A stretch of 9,256 nucleotides of DNA from an uncultured Roseovarius sp. (lineage in GTDB: Bacteria > Pseudomonadota > Alphaproteobacteria > Rhodobacterales > Rhodobacteraceae). The DNA lies in NCBI GenBank assembly GCA_913055965.1, contig CAJXKX010000053.1, forward strand, positions 1 through 9,256, written 5' to 3'. Position 1 is the first letter of the stretch, and each line of letters starts with the position of its first letter. The notes beneath the pieces were generated by a model that saw only the letters and a program-made list of their open reading frames with translations, made no database searches and was not told where the DNA came from. Below, piece after piece: positions 1 through 6,609 of the stretch. The translations under genes were made by a program, and so were the position numbers.

Positions 1-872
1 AAATGGCGCAGCTGGTGCGCATCGCGATCCCGGCGGCGCTGGCGGGGGGCGTGGTGCAGGTCAACCTCGTGGTCGGGCAGCTTGTGGCGTCGCAGACCGA
101 CAAGGCGGTGAGCTGGCTCTACGCCGCCGACCGGCTCTATCAGTTGCCGCTGGGCGTGGTGGGGATCGCGGTGGGGATCGTGCTGTTGCCCGATCTCGCG
201 CGCAGGCTCAAGGCCGGGGACGGGGACGGCGCGCGCCATGCGCTGTCGCGCGGCGGCGAGGTGGCGCTGGCGCTGACCGTGCCCTGTGCCGTGGCGCTGG
301 TGGTGATCCCGCTGCCGCTGGTGGCGGTGCTGTTCGAGCGCGGCGCGTTCGGGGCCGATGACAGCGCGGCGACCGCATTGGCGGTGGCGGTCTATGGCCT
401 CGGGCTGCCCGCTTTCGTGTTGCAGAAGATCATGCAGCCCGTGTTCTTTGCCCGCGAGGACACGCGCCGCCCGTTCCGTTACGCGGCGCTGGCGATGGTG
501 GTGAACGCGGTGCTGGCCTTTGGCCTCGCCCCGGTGATCGGCTGGATCGCCGCCGCGCTGGCCACCACGGTGGCGGCCTGGGTGATGGTGTGGCAACTGG
601 CGCGCGGCGCGCGCGGTTTCGGCGACGTGGCGCAGTTCGATGCGCAGTTCCGCCGCAGGCTGTGGCGGATCGTGCTGGCCTCGGCGATCATGGGCGCGGT
701 GCTGTGGGGGGCGGCGGTGGTGCTGGGCCCGTTCCTCGCGCTGGCGGGCTGGCGGTGGCTGGCGCTGGTGCTGCTGGTGGCGCTCGGGGTGCTGAGCTAC
801 GGGCTGGCGGGGCAGGGGCTGGGCGCGTTCCGGGTGCAGGAGATGCGCGGGCAGTTCAGGCGGCGACGGTGA
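1..872 (+). CDS. murJ: MurJ lipid II flippase, C-terminal part (5' truncated)
   Basis: Probable C-terminal 289 or so residues of MurJ (MviN), the inner-membrane MATE/MOP-fold flippase that moves lipid II to the periplasmic face for peptidoglycan synthesis. The reading frame is open to the left edge; full-length MurJ is about 510-530 residues, so roughly 220 N-terminal residues lie outside, and the ATG at position 3 is probably internal. What shows the family: the ADRLYQLPLGVVGIAVG segment (visible residues 42-58) matches the conserved MurJ ADR helix, followed by LLPDL and by repeated hydrophobic helices to a basic C-terminus (FRRRR). The Arg of that ADR motif corresponds to a residue shown to be functionally important in E. 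coli MurJ (family knowledge). The gene ends in TGA at 870-872. The next gene on this strand is trpS, more than 1 kb away; a hairpin 74 bp downstream may end the transcript. Family assignment is confident; the start is not visible. Confidence 0.9.
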   Translation, partial: MAQLVRIAIPAALAGGVVQVNLVVGQLVASQTDKAVSWLYAADRLYQLPLGVVGIAVGIVLLPDLARRLKAGDGDGARHALSRGGEVALALTVPCAVALVVIPLPLVAVLFERGAFGADDSAATALAVAVYGLGLPAFVLQKIMQPVFFAREDTRRPFRYAALAMVVNAVLAFGLAPVIGWIAAALATTVAAWVMVWQLARGARGFGDVAQFDAQFRRRLWRIVLASAIMGAVLWGAAVVLGPFLALAGWRWLALVLLVALGVLSYGLAGQGLGAFRVQEMRGQFRRRR

Positions 873-1191
873 GGGAAGGACCGACAAGACCGGCCATCCG
901 CCTCTCTGGTCTCGGCGCGGAACCAAGGCCGAAGGCCGCCGCGCCATCGCCTGTCCGCCCCCCGGACAGGCGATTTGGTCAAGTCAGCGCACCGATTACA
1001 GGTTTCGCGGATGTGGCAGGCATAAAGTGCTCTGAAATACAGCCGGGTCGCCTGCCCGCGGACATGCGATGGCGCGGCTCACTCCGACGACCGCTCAAGG
1101 CCAAGAACACGGGTCCCGCCCCCCGTGACCAAACAGACGTCAAGGGCTCCACGCCGCGCCGGGGTAAACTCTTCGAGGCGGCCACGCCCCC
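873..1191. other. Intergenic gap between convergent murJ and rhomboid genes
   Basis: A 319-bp gap between the stop codons of murJ (plus strand) and the rhomboid-like gene (minus strand). It holds a perfect 12-bp inverted repeat (946-974, listed separately). Open frames crossing it on both strands lack a plausible start with a ribosome binding site, show no recognisable domain, and have Arg/Pro-rich translations typical of GC-rich non-coding DNA. I see no tRNA cloverleaf and no convincing promoter pair; TTACAG (996-1001) and CATAAA (1021-1026) are 19 bp apart and match consensus poorly. The gap is longer than most others in this window, so an unrecognised small RNA cannot be excluded. Confidence 0.6.
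946..976 (+). terminator. Perfect 12-bp hairpin downstream of murJ, possible terminator
   Basis: Arms 946-957 (ATCGCCTGTCCG) and 963-974 (CGGACAGGCGAT) are exact reverse complements around a five-C loop. The stem begins 74 bp after the murJ stop. Only a short TTT (974-976) follows on the plus strand, and no T-run follows on the minus strand. It is therefore a strong hairpin with a weak U-tract: a plausible inefficient terminator or a 3'-end stabilising structure. Confidence 0.45.
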
Positions 1192-1872
1192 TCAATCGTG
1201 CCGCAGCCGTGCGCGTAGGCGCGACAGGCCGCCGGGGCTGAGCGGGATCGCGGCGGCGAAGCCCGCGACGAAGCCGGCGATGTCGGCCACCCATGTGGGC
1301 GAGCCGCCGAACAGCAGCGCAAAGACCAGTTGCAGCGCCATCAGCACGCCGATCAGGGTAAAGGCGCGGGCCTGGTTGGCGCCCATCTGCCCCAGCCGCA
1401 GCCACATCACGTAGGTGAACCCGCCGATCATCCCGTAGACGCCCGGAAACGCGCCGATGAGCCAGGGCCGGTCGCCGGGCAACAGCCCGTAGACCAGCGC
1501 CCCCGCCACCGTCGCCGTGGCGAAGATCGCCAGCACCGCCCAGTGGCGAAACACCTCGGCCAGGAACTTGCCCAGCGCCAGCAGCAGCACGGCGGCAAAG
1601 AGCGCGTGGGTGAAGCTGCCATGCACGAAGGCATAGGTGACGAGGCGGCGCAGATGCTCGGCCGGGGCCTGACCGGTCTCGATCATCCAGCGCAGGATCT
1701 GGCCGTGAAAGCCGTAATCCTGGATGGCCGCGCTGCGCCAGCCCACGGCCTCGGCCCCGCCGATCATGCCGCGCGCCCCCAGCGAGAACGCCGCCTCGAC
1801 CCCCCCGATCACCAGAAACAGCACCACCACCACCGGCGGCAGCGGGTTGAGCGGGCTGGGATCGTCGCGCAT
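1192..1872 (-). CDS. Rhomboid-like integral membrane protein lacking catalytic residues (probable pseudoprotease)
   Basis: A 226-residue membrane protein with rhomboid topology: hydrophobic segments near residues 12-30, 75-100, 110-130, 138-160, 170-188 and 195-212. Family landmarks are recognisable but altered. The TM2 motif reads HGSFTHALFA (84-93): the oxyanion-hole His equivalent (H89) is kept, but the Asn four residues on is Ala93. The TM4 GxSGxxxG motif reads GAFPGVYG (140-147), with Phe142 in place of the nucleophile Ser. The TM6 AHxGG motif reads ADIAG (196-200), with Asp197 in place of the catalytic His. It is therefore unlikely to be a protease; by analogy with iRhoms and derlins it could bind or guide membrane proteins (inference). 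The start is fixed by AGGAG seven bases upstream (1880-1884). The gene is divergent from trpS across 102 bp. Confidence is good for the fold, high for loss of the dyad if the alignment is right, and low for any role. Confidence 0.8.
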   Translation of the reverse strand: MRDDPSPLNPLPPVVVVLFLVIGGVEAAFSLGARGMIGGAEAVGWRSAAIQDYGFHGQILRWMIETGQAPAEHLRRLVTYAFVHGSFTHALFAAVLLLALGKFLAEVFRHWAVLAIFATATVAGALVYGLLPGDRPWLIGAFPGVYGMIGGFTYVMWLRLGQMGANQARAFTLIGVLMALQLVFALLFGGSPTWVADIAGFVAGFAAAIPLSPGGLSRLRARLRHD

Positions 1873-1911
1873 GGCCGGTCTCCTCGGGCAGGGGCTGCGG
1901 CGGGGCAGCGG

Positions 1912-1940
1912 TTGACGGGGCACGGAGGCATGGGTAAGCG
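1912..1940 (+). promoter_or_regulatory. Candidate trpS promoter
   Basis: TTGACG (1912-1917, 5 of 6 to the sigma70 -35 consensus) is followed after 17 bp by TAAGCG (1935-1940), a weak -10. Transcription would start near 1947, which puts the alternative ATG at 1930 outside the message and leaves the GGAG at 1964 inside it. This fits the chosen trpS start. The weak -10 keeps confidence low. Confidence 0.35.
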
Positions 1941-1974
1941 AGACCTCCAGAGAAATCCACCACGGAGTGCGCCC

Positions 1975-3003
1975 ATGGCCGAGGCGGCCTTTACCCCCCG
2001 CGTGTTTTCGGGAATCCAGCCCTCGGGCAACCTGCATCTGGGCAATTACCTGGGCGCGCTCAAGCGCTTCGCCGAGGCGCAGGAGCGCGGCACCGAGACG
2101 CTCTATTGCATGGTGGACCTGCACGCCGTCACCGTCTGGCAGGAGCCCGCCGACCTGACGCGCGCGACGCGCGAACTGGCCGCAGGCTTCATCGCCTCGG
2201 GGCTCGACCCGGCGCGCTCGATCCTGTTCAACCAGAGCCAGGTGGCCGAGCACAGCCAGCTTGCCTGGGTGTTCAACTGCGTGGCGCGGATGGGCTGGAT
2301 GCAGCGCATGACGCAGTTCAAGGACAAGGCGGGCAAGAACGCGCAGAACGCCTCGCTGGGCCTCTTCGCCTACCCGGCGCTGATGGCCGCCGACATCCTC
2401 GCCTATCATGCCACCCACGTGCCGGTGGGCGAGGACCAGAAGCAGCATATCGAGCTGTCGCGCGATATCGCCGCCAAGTTCAACCACGACTATGGCGTCG
2501 AGTTCTTTCCGCTGCCCGAGCCGGTGATCGAGGGGGCGGCGACGCGGGTGATGTCCTTGCGCGACGGCACGAAGAAGATGTCGAAATCCGACCCGTCGGA
2601 CATGAGCCGGATCAACCTGACCGACGATGCCGACGCCATCGCGAAGAAGATCCGCAAGGCCAGGACCGATCCCGAGCCGCTGCCCTCGGAAGCTGCGGGG
2701 CTGGCAGAGCGCCCGGAGGCGCGCAACCTCGTCAACATCTACGCGGCGCTTGCGGACATGAGCGTGGAGCAGGTGATGGCCGAGGCGGGCGGGCAGGCGT
2801 TTTCCGTCTTCAAGCCGCGGCTGGCCGATCTGGCGGTGGAGCGGCTGGCACCGATCTCGGGCGAGATGAAGCGGCTGATGGGCGACGCGGCGGCGATCGA
2901 CGCGATCCTCGCCGACGGTGCGGGCCGCGCCCGCGCCATCGCCGCGCCGATCCTGCGCCGGACCTACGACATCATGGGGATGGTGGGCGCGCCGCGCAGC
3001 TGA
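1975..3003 (+). CDS. trpS: Tryptophanyl-tRNA synthetase
   Basis: Class Ic aminoacyl-tRNA synthetase that charges tRNA-Trp with tryptophan using ATP in the cytoplasm. It is 342 residues, the usual bacterial length. The HIGH-type signature is PSGNLHLGN (16-24) and the KMSKS loop is intact (201-205, KMSKSD). Typical segments also include MAADILAY (137-144), bearing the Asp that contacts the indole in the family, and VGEDQKQHIELSRDIA (151-166). The frame is open far upstream (to 1330), but ATG 1975 is preferred because GGAG at 1964-1967 lies seven bases before it and the protein then begins in the conserved way (TPRVFSGIQPSG). An upstream in-frame ATG at 1930 has GGAGG only one base away, which is too close. 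The gene is divergent from the rhomboid-like gene and convergent with phaZ. The call is secure. Confidence 0.97.
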   Translation: MAEAAFTPRVFSGIQPSGNLHLGNYLGALKRFAEAQERGTETLYCMVDLHAVTVWQEPADLTRATRELAAGFIASGLDPARSILFNQSQVAEHSQLAWVFNCVARMGWMQRMTQFKDKAGKNAQNASLGLFAYPALMAADILAYHATHVPVGEDQKQHIELSRDIAAKFNHDYGVEFFPLPEPVIEGAATRVMSLRDGTKKMSKSDPSDMSRINLTDDADAIAKKIRKARTDPEPLPSEAAGLAERPEARNLVNIYAALADMSVEQVMAEAGGQAFSVFKPRLADLAVERLAPISGEMKRLMGDAAAIDAILADGAGRARAIAAPILRRTYDIMGMVGAPRS

Positions 3004-3156
3004 GCGGGGGCGGGGATGGTTGTGGCCTTTAGCGGACCTTTACCGTCAATGAGATGAGCCGCGCGGGCGACCGACCGCGGGTGGGCGCTACACCGGCTGT
3101 GCTGCGCGCTTTATGGTGCCAGATACTTCAACGATTGCGCGGGTGTGCGCCGTTGC

Positions 3157-3189
3157 AAAAGCGCCCGCCCGTCCGGGCGGTCGGGCGCT
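3157..3189 (-). terminator. Probable phaZ intrinsic terminator
   Basis: Read on the minus strand, AGCGCCCG (3189-3182) pairs with CGGGCGCT (3167-3160), with additional internal GC pairing (3165-3180), and the stem runs into a TTTT tract (3160-3157). It lies about 80 bp after the phaZ stop codon, in the gap shared with trpS. The stem is strong; the T-tract is only four bases long. Confidence 0.55.
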
Positions 3190-3197
3190 CGCGCGGC

Positions 3198-3217
3198 GGC
3201 GCGCAAGCGCGCCTTGT
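3198..3217 (+). terminator. Possible trpS terminator hairpin
   Basis: GGCGCGC (3198-3204) and GCGCGCC (3207-3213) are exact complements with an AA turn, effectively a six-pair stem with a CAAG loop. It is followed by TTGTT (3214-3218). It lies about 195 bp after the trpS stop. The T-tract is interrupted, so this is a weak call. Confidence 0.3.
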
Positions 3218-3269
3218 TCCGCGCGGGGTGGATGGCGAATGGCAGCAAAAGGCCCGTCGCGCCAGCCCG

Positions 3270-4547
3270 TCAGACCGCCGCGACGTTGCGGTTGGCGGGT
3301 TTCTCGGGGCTGTGCCGCCCGGCATTGGCGTCGATGAAGTCGAGCACCAGCGGGCGGATGTTGTTGCGCCAGGAGCGCCCGGCGAAAATGCCGTAATGGC
3401 CCGCGTCGGGCTCGATGTAATTGGCCTTCATGTGATCCGGCACGCCGGTGCACAGCTTGAGCGCCGCGACGCATTGGCCGGGGGCCGAGATATCGTCCTT
3501 GCCGCCCTCGACGGTCTTGACCGCGACATCCGTGATCTTGCCGATATCGATGCGGTGGCCCTTCACGGTGAACCGGTTCTGCGCGATTTCCAGACCCTTG
3601 AAGATGCGTTCGACCGTCGAGAGGTAGAATTCGGCGGTCATGTCCATCACCGCGAGATATTCGTCGTAGAAGCGGTTGTGGGGGTCGTTGTCGCTGGCCT
3701 CGCCCCGCGCGGTCCGCAGGATCTGTTCGGTGAATGCCTTGGAATGGCGTTCGGCATTCATCGAGATGAATGAGGCAAGCTGCAGCAGCCCCGGATAGAC
3801 CAGCCGCCCGACACCCTTGTAAAGAAAGCCCACGCGCTGGATCATCATCTCCTCGAGTTGGCCCATGGTCACGCGGCGGCCGAAATCGGTGACGTCGGTG
3901 GCGGCGGCGTCGGGATCGACGGGGCCGCCGATCAGGGTGAGGGTGCGCGGCTGTGCCGCAGGCTCGAGTTCGGCGAGATAGGCGGTGGCGGCGAGGGTGA
4001 GCGGCGCGGGCTGGCAGACCGCGATCACGTTGATCTCGGGGCCGAGCGCCTTCATGAAATCGACAAGGTAGAGGGTGTAGTCCTCGACGTCGAACTTGCC
4101 CTCGGATACCGGGATGTCGCGCGCGTTATGCCAGTCGGTGACATAGACCTCGCAATTGACGAGCAGCGATTTGACGGTCGAGCGCAGCAGCGTCGCGTAA
4201 TGGCCCGACATGGGCGCGACCAGCAGCACCTTGCGGGGCTGCTCCTCGCGGCCCGAGACGTTGAAATGGATGAGGTCGCCGAAGGGGCGCGAGACCACCG
4301 TGTCGATATTGACGAGGTGGTCGCGCCCGTCCTCGCAGGTAAAGGTACGGATGCCCCAGTCGGGCTTGGCCACCATGCGCTCGAAGGTGCGTTCGGTCAC
4401 CTGCCCCCAGGCCGACATCCACTGGAATGCGGGATTTGGCATCATGCTGAAAAGCGGATAGGATGCGAAGGACAGGGCGGAGGCACCAAGCCACTGATTG
4501 GCGTTGCGGAATGATTCCATCAGGTCATAGGTGGACATCTGGCGCAT
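3270..4547 (-). CDS. phaZ: Intracellular polyhydroxyalkanoate (PHB) depolymerase
   Basis: A 425-residue cytosolic alpha/beta-hydrolase of the intracellular PHB depolymerase family (i-PhaZ), which hydrolyses native storage granules to release hydroxybutyrate units. No signal peptide is seen, as expected for the intracellular type. The lipase-box equivalent is VIAVCQPAP (174-182), with nucleophile Cys178, as in Ralstonia PhaZ1, which uses a Cys-Asp-His triad rather than Ser. The other triad members fit as Asp351/352 in GGKDDISAPGQ and His384 in DAGHYGIFAGR. The opening TYDLMESFRNANQWLGAS is typical of the alphaproteobacterial family. ATG 4547 is chosen over 4589 because AAAGGAG lies about six bases upstream of it. 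The gene diverges from phaC across 106 bp containing a CTGC-N3-GCAG element, so degradation and synthesis may share PhaR control. It converges with trpS. Confidence 0.93.
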   Translation of the reverse strand: MRQMSTYDLMESFRNANQWLGASALSFASYPLFSMMPNPAFQWMSAWGQVTERTFERMVAKPDWGIRTFTCEDGRDHLVNIDTVVSRPFGDLIHFNVSGREEQPRKVLLVAPMSGHYATLLRSTVKSLLVNCEVYVTDWHNARDIPVSEGKFDVEDYTLYLVDFMKALGPEINVIAVCQPAPLTLAATAYLAELEPAAQPRTLTLIGGPVDPDAAATDVTDFGRRVTMGQLEEMMIQRVGFLYKGVGRLVYPGLLQLASFISMNAERHSKAFTEQILRTARGEASDNDPHNRFYDEYLAVMDMTAEFYLSTVERIFKGLEIAQNRFTVKGHRIDIGKITDVAVKTVEGGKDDISAPGQCVAALKLCTGVPDHMKANYIEPDAGHYGIFAGRSWRNNIRPLVLDFIDANAGRHSPEKPANRNVAAV

Positions 4548-4609
4548 TGTGTTCTCCTTTCGCGTGAAGCCCGTGAGCGAGGCGCGCAACAGGCTTTGCG
4601 TTCGGCGGA

Positions 4610-4638
4610 ACGGTATGCTGCACGGCAGAAATTGTTAA
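4610..4638 (-). promoter_or_regulatory. Candidate phaZ promoter overlapping the PhaR site
   Basis: On the minus strand, TTAACA (4638-4633, 5 of 6 to the -35 consensus) is followed after exactly 17 bp by TACCGT (4615-4610, a weak 3 of 6 -10). The PhaR-type palindrome 4618-4628 lies inside the spacer, the same arrangement as at phaP. Predicted transcription starts near 4603, giving a leader of about 56 nt. The weak -10 makes this tentative. I could not find a convincing promoter for phaC itself; TTGCGT (4596-4601) lacks a well-placed partner. Confidence 0.35.
4618..4628. promoter_or_regulatory. Predicted PhaR operator in the phaZ/phaC divergent gap
   Basis: CTGC-ACG-GCAG is a perfect copy of the palindrome (CTGC-N3-GCAG) reported for PhaR of Paracoccus denitrificans and Rhodobacter relatives. 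It ends 25 bp before the phaC ATG and sits about 70 bp before the phaZ ATG. It also lies just upstream of the phaC ribosome binding site (AAGGGGA, 4637-4643). The position allows one bound PhaR to affect both genes. The site is seen directly; PhaR binding is inferred from the motif and from phaR nearby. Confidence 0.75.
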
Positions 4639-4653
4639 GGGGAAATCTTCAAG

Positions 4654-6465
4654 ATGACAACGCAGGACGATGTCGCAGGCGCAAACATCGAGAAACTCAA
4701 CGAAAATCTTGCGAAGGTCGAGCAGTTGTCCCAGCGCCTGATCCAGGCGCTGGCCTCTCGAAACCCCGCGAATCCCACCCTGAACAGCCCCTCGCAGGAG
4801 CTTTTCGCCAAGGCGGCGACCTCTTACTGGAGCGAGATGCTGGAGCATCCCGGCAAGATCTACGAGCAGCAGCTGGAATACTGGGGCAAATCCGTGCGCC
4901 ATTTCCTCGAGGCGCAGCAGACCATGCTGCGCGGCGGCGCGGCGGATGCCGAGGAGGACGCAGAGACCGATCCGCTGGCCGGTGACAAGCGCTTTGCCAA
5001 TCCGCTCTGGGAGAGCCACCCGTTCTTTCGCTACGTCAAGCGGCAATACGCGCTGAATTCACAGGCGATCGAGCAGGCGCTGGCGGATATCGACGAGGAT
5101 CTGCCCGAGAAGGACCGCCGCAGGCTGGACTATTTCGCGCACCAGATCATCGACATGATGTCGCCCACCAATTTCCTCGGCACCAACCCGGACGCGCTGG
5201 AGCGCGCGCTCGAGACCGAGGGTGAGAGCCTGGTGAAGGGGCTGGAGAACCTGATCGCCGATCTCGAGGCGAACAATGGCGAGATGGTGGTGCGGCTGGC
5301 GGACGACAAGGCGTTCGAACTGGGCGAGAACATCGCCACGACGCCGGGCGAGGTGGTCTATCGCAACCGCATGATGGAGTTGATCCAGTACAGCCCGGCC
5401 ACCGACGAGGTGCACGCCACGCCGCTGGTGATCTTTCCGCCCTGGATCAACAAGTTCTACATCCTCGATCTCAAGGCGCAGAACAGCCTGATCCGGTGGA
5501 TCACCGAACAGGGTTACACGCTGTTCGTGGTGAGCTGGGTCAATGCCGATTCGAGCCATGCCGAGGTGGGGCTCGAGGAATACATCGAGGAAGGCTACCT
5601 GACCGCGATCCGTGAGGCCAAGGCGATCACGGGCGAGCGCCAGGTCAACGCGGTGGGTTATTGCATCGCGGGCACCACGCTGCATCTCGCATTGGCGCTG
5701 ATGGCCAAGCGCGGCGACAAGTCGGTGAAGTCGGCCACGTTTTTCACCGCGCTCACGGATTTCTCGGAGCAGGGCGAATTCACCCCGTTCCTGCAGGACG
5801 ATTTCATCGACGGAATCGAGCAGGAGGTCGCGGCGCAGGGTGTGCTGCGGTCGTTCATCATGGGGCGCACGATGTCGTTCCTGCGCTCGCGCGACCTGAT
5901 CTATCAGCCTGCCGTGCGCAGCTACATGATGGGCGAGGCGCCGCCCGCCTTCGACCTGCTCTACTGGAACGGCGACGGGGCCAACCTGCCGGGGCGGATG
6001 ACGATGCAGTATCTGCGCGGGCTGTGCCAGCGCAACGAGTTCGTCGAGGAGGGCTTCGATCTGTGCGGCGAGCGGCTGCATATCGCCGACGTCAAGATTC
6101 CGCTGATGTCGGTGACCTGCGAGACCGACCATATCGCGGCCTGGAAGGACTGCTATCGCGGTTTCCGTCAGACCGGGGCCAAGGACCGGACCTTCATCGT
6201 CTCGGAATCGGGGCATATCGCCGGGATCGTCAACCCGCCCGCCAAGAAGAAATACGGCCATTACACCAATGACGACCTGAGCGGCACGCCCGAGGAATGG
6301 ATGGCGGGTGCCACACGGCACGATGGCTCCTGGTGGCCGCGCTGGGAGGCGTGGCTGGCGAAACGCTCGGGCAAGATGGTGCCCGCGCGCGAGCCCGGCG
6401 ACGCCGAGCACCCGCCGCTCGCGCCCGCGCCCGGCACCTATGTGCGCAAGAAGGCGACCACCTGA
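4654..6465 (+). CDS. phaC: Class I polyhydroxyalkanoate synthase
   Basis: A 603-residue PHA synthase that polymerises (R)-3-hydroxyacyl-CoA on the granule surface with release of CoA. A PhaC N-terminal domain (about 105-275) precedes an alpha/beta-hydrolase core. The lipase-like box is VGYCIAGTT (334-342), with nucleophile Cys337. The other catalytic residues fit as Asp492 in CETDHIAAWK and His521 in ESGHIAGIVNPP. The conserved core Trp is W438 in LLYWNGD. The fifth residue of the G-x-C-x-G box is Ala339 rather than Gly. Class I is assigned from its length and the absence of an adjacent phaE or subunit-type phaR gene (the phaR downstream encodes a repressor). The start is supported by AAGGGGA about 10 bases upstream and by the coiled-coil-like N-terminus IEKLNENLAKVEQLSQRLI. 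The gene is divergent from phaZ; phaP follows after 144 bp under its own promoter. Precursor genes phaA and phaB are not here. Confidence 0.96.
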   Translation: MTTQDDVAGANIEKLNENLAKVEQLSQRLIQALASRNPANPTLNSPSQELFAKAATSYWSEMLEHPGKIYEQQLEYWGKSVRHFLEAQQTMLRGGAADAEEDAETDPLAGDKRFANPLWESHPFFRYVKRQYALNSQAIEQALADIDEDLPEKDRRRLDYFAHQIIDMMSPTNFLGTNPDALERALETEGESLVKGLENLIADLEANNGEMVVRLADDKAFELGENIATTPGEVVYRNRMMELIQYSPATDEVHATPLVIFPPWINKFYILDLKAQNSLIRWITEQGYTLFVVSWVNADSSHAEVGLEEYIEEGYLTAIREAKAITGERQVNAVGYCIAGTTLHLALALMAKRGDKSVKSATFFTALTDFSEQGEFTPFLQDDFIDGIEQEVAAQGVLRSFIMGRTMSFLRSRDLIYQPAVRSYMMGEAPPAFDLLYWNGDGANLPGRMTMQYLRGLCQRNEFVEEGFDLCGERLHIADVKIPLMSVTCETDHIAAWKDCYRGFRQTGAKDRTFIVSESGHIAGIVNPPAKKKYGHYTNDDLSGTPEEWMAGATRHDGSWWPRWEAWLAKRSGKMVPAREPGDAEHPPLAPAPGTYVRKKATT

Positions 6466-6506
6466 GCGGGCGGAGCGTGCCCGCGGACCCGTCCATGAAT
6501 TTTTTG

Positions 6507-6517
6507 CTGCAGTGCAG
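6507..6517. promoter_or_regulatory. Predicted PhaR operator 1 upstream of phaP
   Basis: CTGC-AGT-GCAG is a perfect CTGC-N3-GCAG element ending 9 bp before the phaP -35 box. It is flanked by T6 (6500-6505) and A6 (6518-6523), so that an almost symmetrical 24-bp element results; such A-tracts can bend DNA. Its centre is 28 bp from the centre of operator 2, so two PhaR oligomers could bind side by side (inference). Confidence 0.78.
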
Positions 6518-6526
6518 AAAAAACAC

Positions 6527-6555
6527 TTGAAATGCTGCGGTGCAGCAAGTATATT
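6527..6555 (+). promoter_or_regulatory. phaP promoter, sigma70 type
   Basis: TTGAAA (6527-6532) and TATATT (6550-6555) are separated by exactly 17 bp, each matching the sigma70 consensus at 5 of 6 positions. The surrounding DNA is conspicuously AT-rich against a GC-rich background. Transcription should start near 6562, leaving a leader of about 48 nt before the phaP ATG. This is the best promoter in the window, consistent with the abundance of phasins. Confidence 0.8.
6533..6547. promoter_or_regulatory. Predicted PhaR operator 2 inside the phaP promoter spacer
   Basis: TGCTGC-GGT-GCAGCA is a perfect 15-bp interrupted palindrome whose core (6535-6545) is CTGC-N3-GCAG. It begins at the base after the -35 box and ends two bases before the -10 box. 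A protein bound here would compete directly with RNA polymerase, which fits PhaR acting as a repressor released when it binds PHA granules (established for the family). Confidence 0.8.
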
Positions 6556-6609
6556 CCTTTCAGTTGCAAAGAAGCGGCCCCCGCCCGCTCCAACCGAAAG
6601 GACGAGACA

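Noticed and set aside
979..1185. Minus-strand frame with a GVEPLTS phrase that resembles peptides read from the antisense of tRNA T-arms
   Set aside because: The plus strand here lacks a TTCGA T-loop and does not fold into a cloverleaf, so I call neither a tRNA nor a protein.
1895..1908. CTGC and GCAG in the trpS/rhomboid gap as a fourth PhaR site
   Set aside because: The half-sites are separated by 6 bp rather than 3, outside the known spacing.
1330..1974. In-frame extension upstream of trpS adding 215 codons
   Set aside because: It lies antisense to the rhomboid-like gene, resembles no trpS N-terminus, and ATG 1975 has a well-spaced GGAG.
3858..4514. A 218-codon plus-strand open frame opposite phaZ
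   Set aside because: Low-complexity Gly/Asp/Arg-rich translation with no family resemblance; it is antisense to conserved PhaZ catalytic regions.
5909..5921. CTGC-N5-GCAG inside phaC
   Set aside because: Wrong spacing and within conserved coding sequence; probably chance.
6466..6505. Six-pair hairpin (GCGGGC/GCCCGC) directly after the phaC stop followed by T6
   Set aside because: The T-run starts 15 bases after the stem, too far for an intrinsic terminator; the T6 is better explained as part of the phaP operator region.
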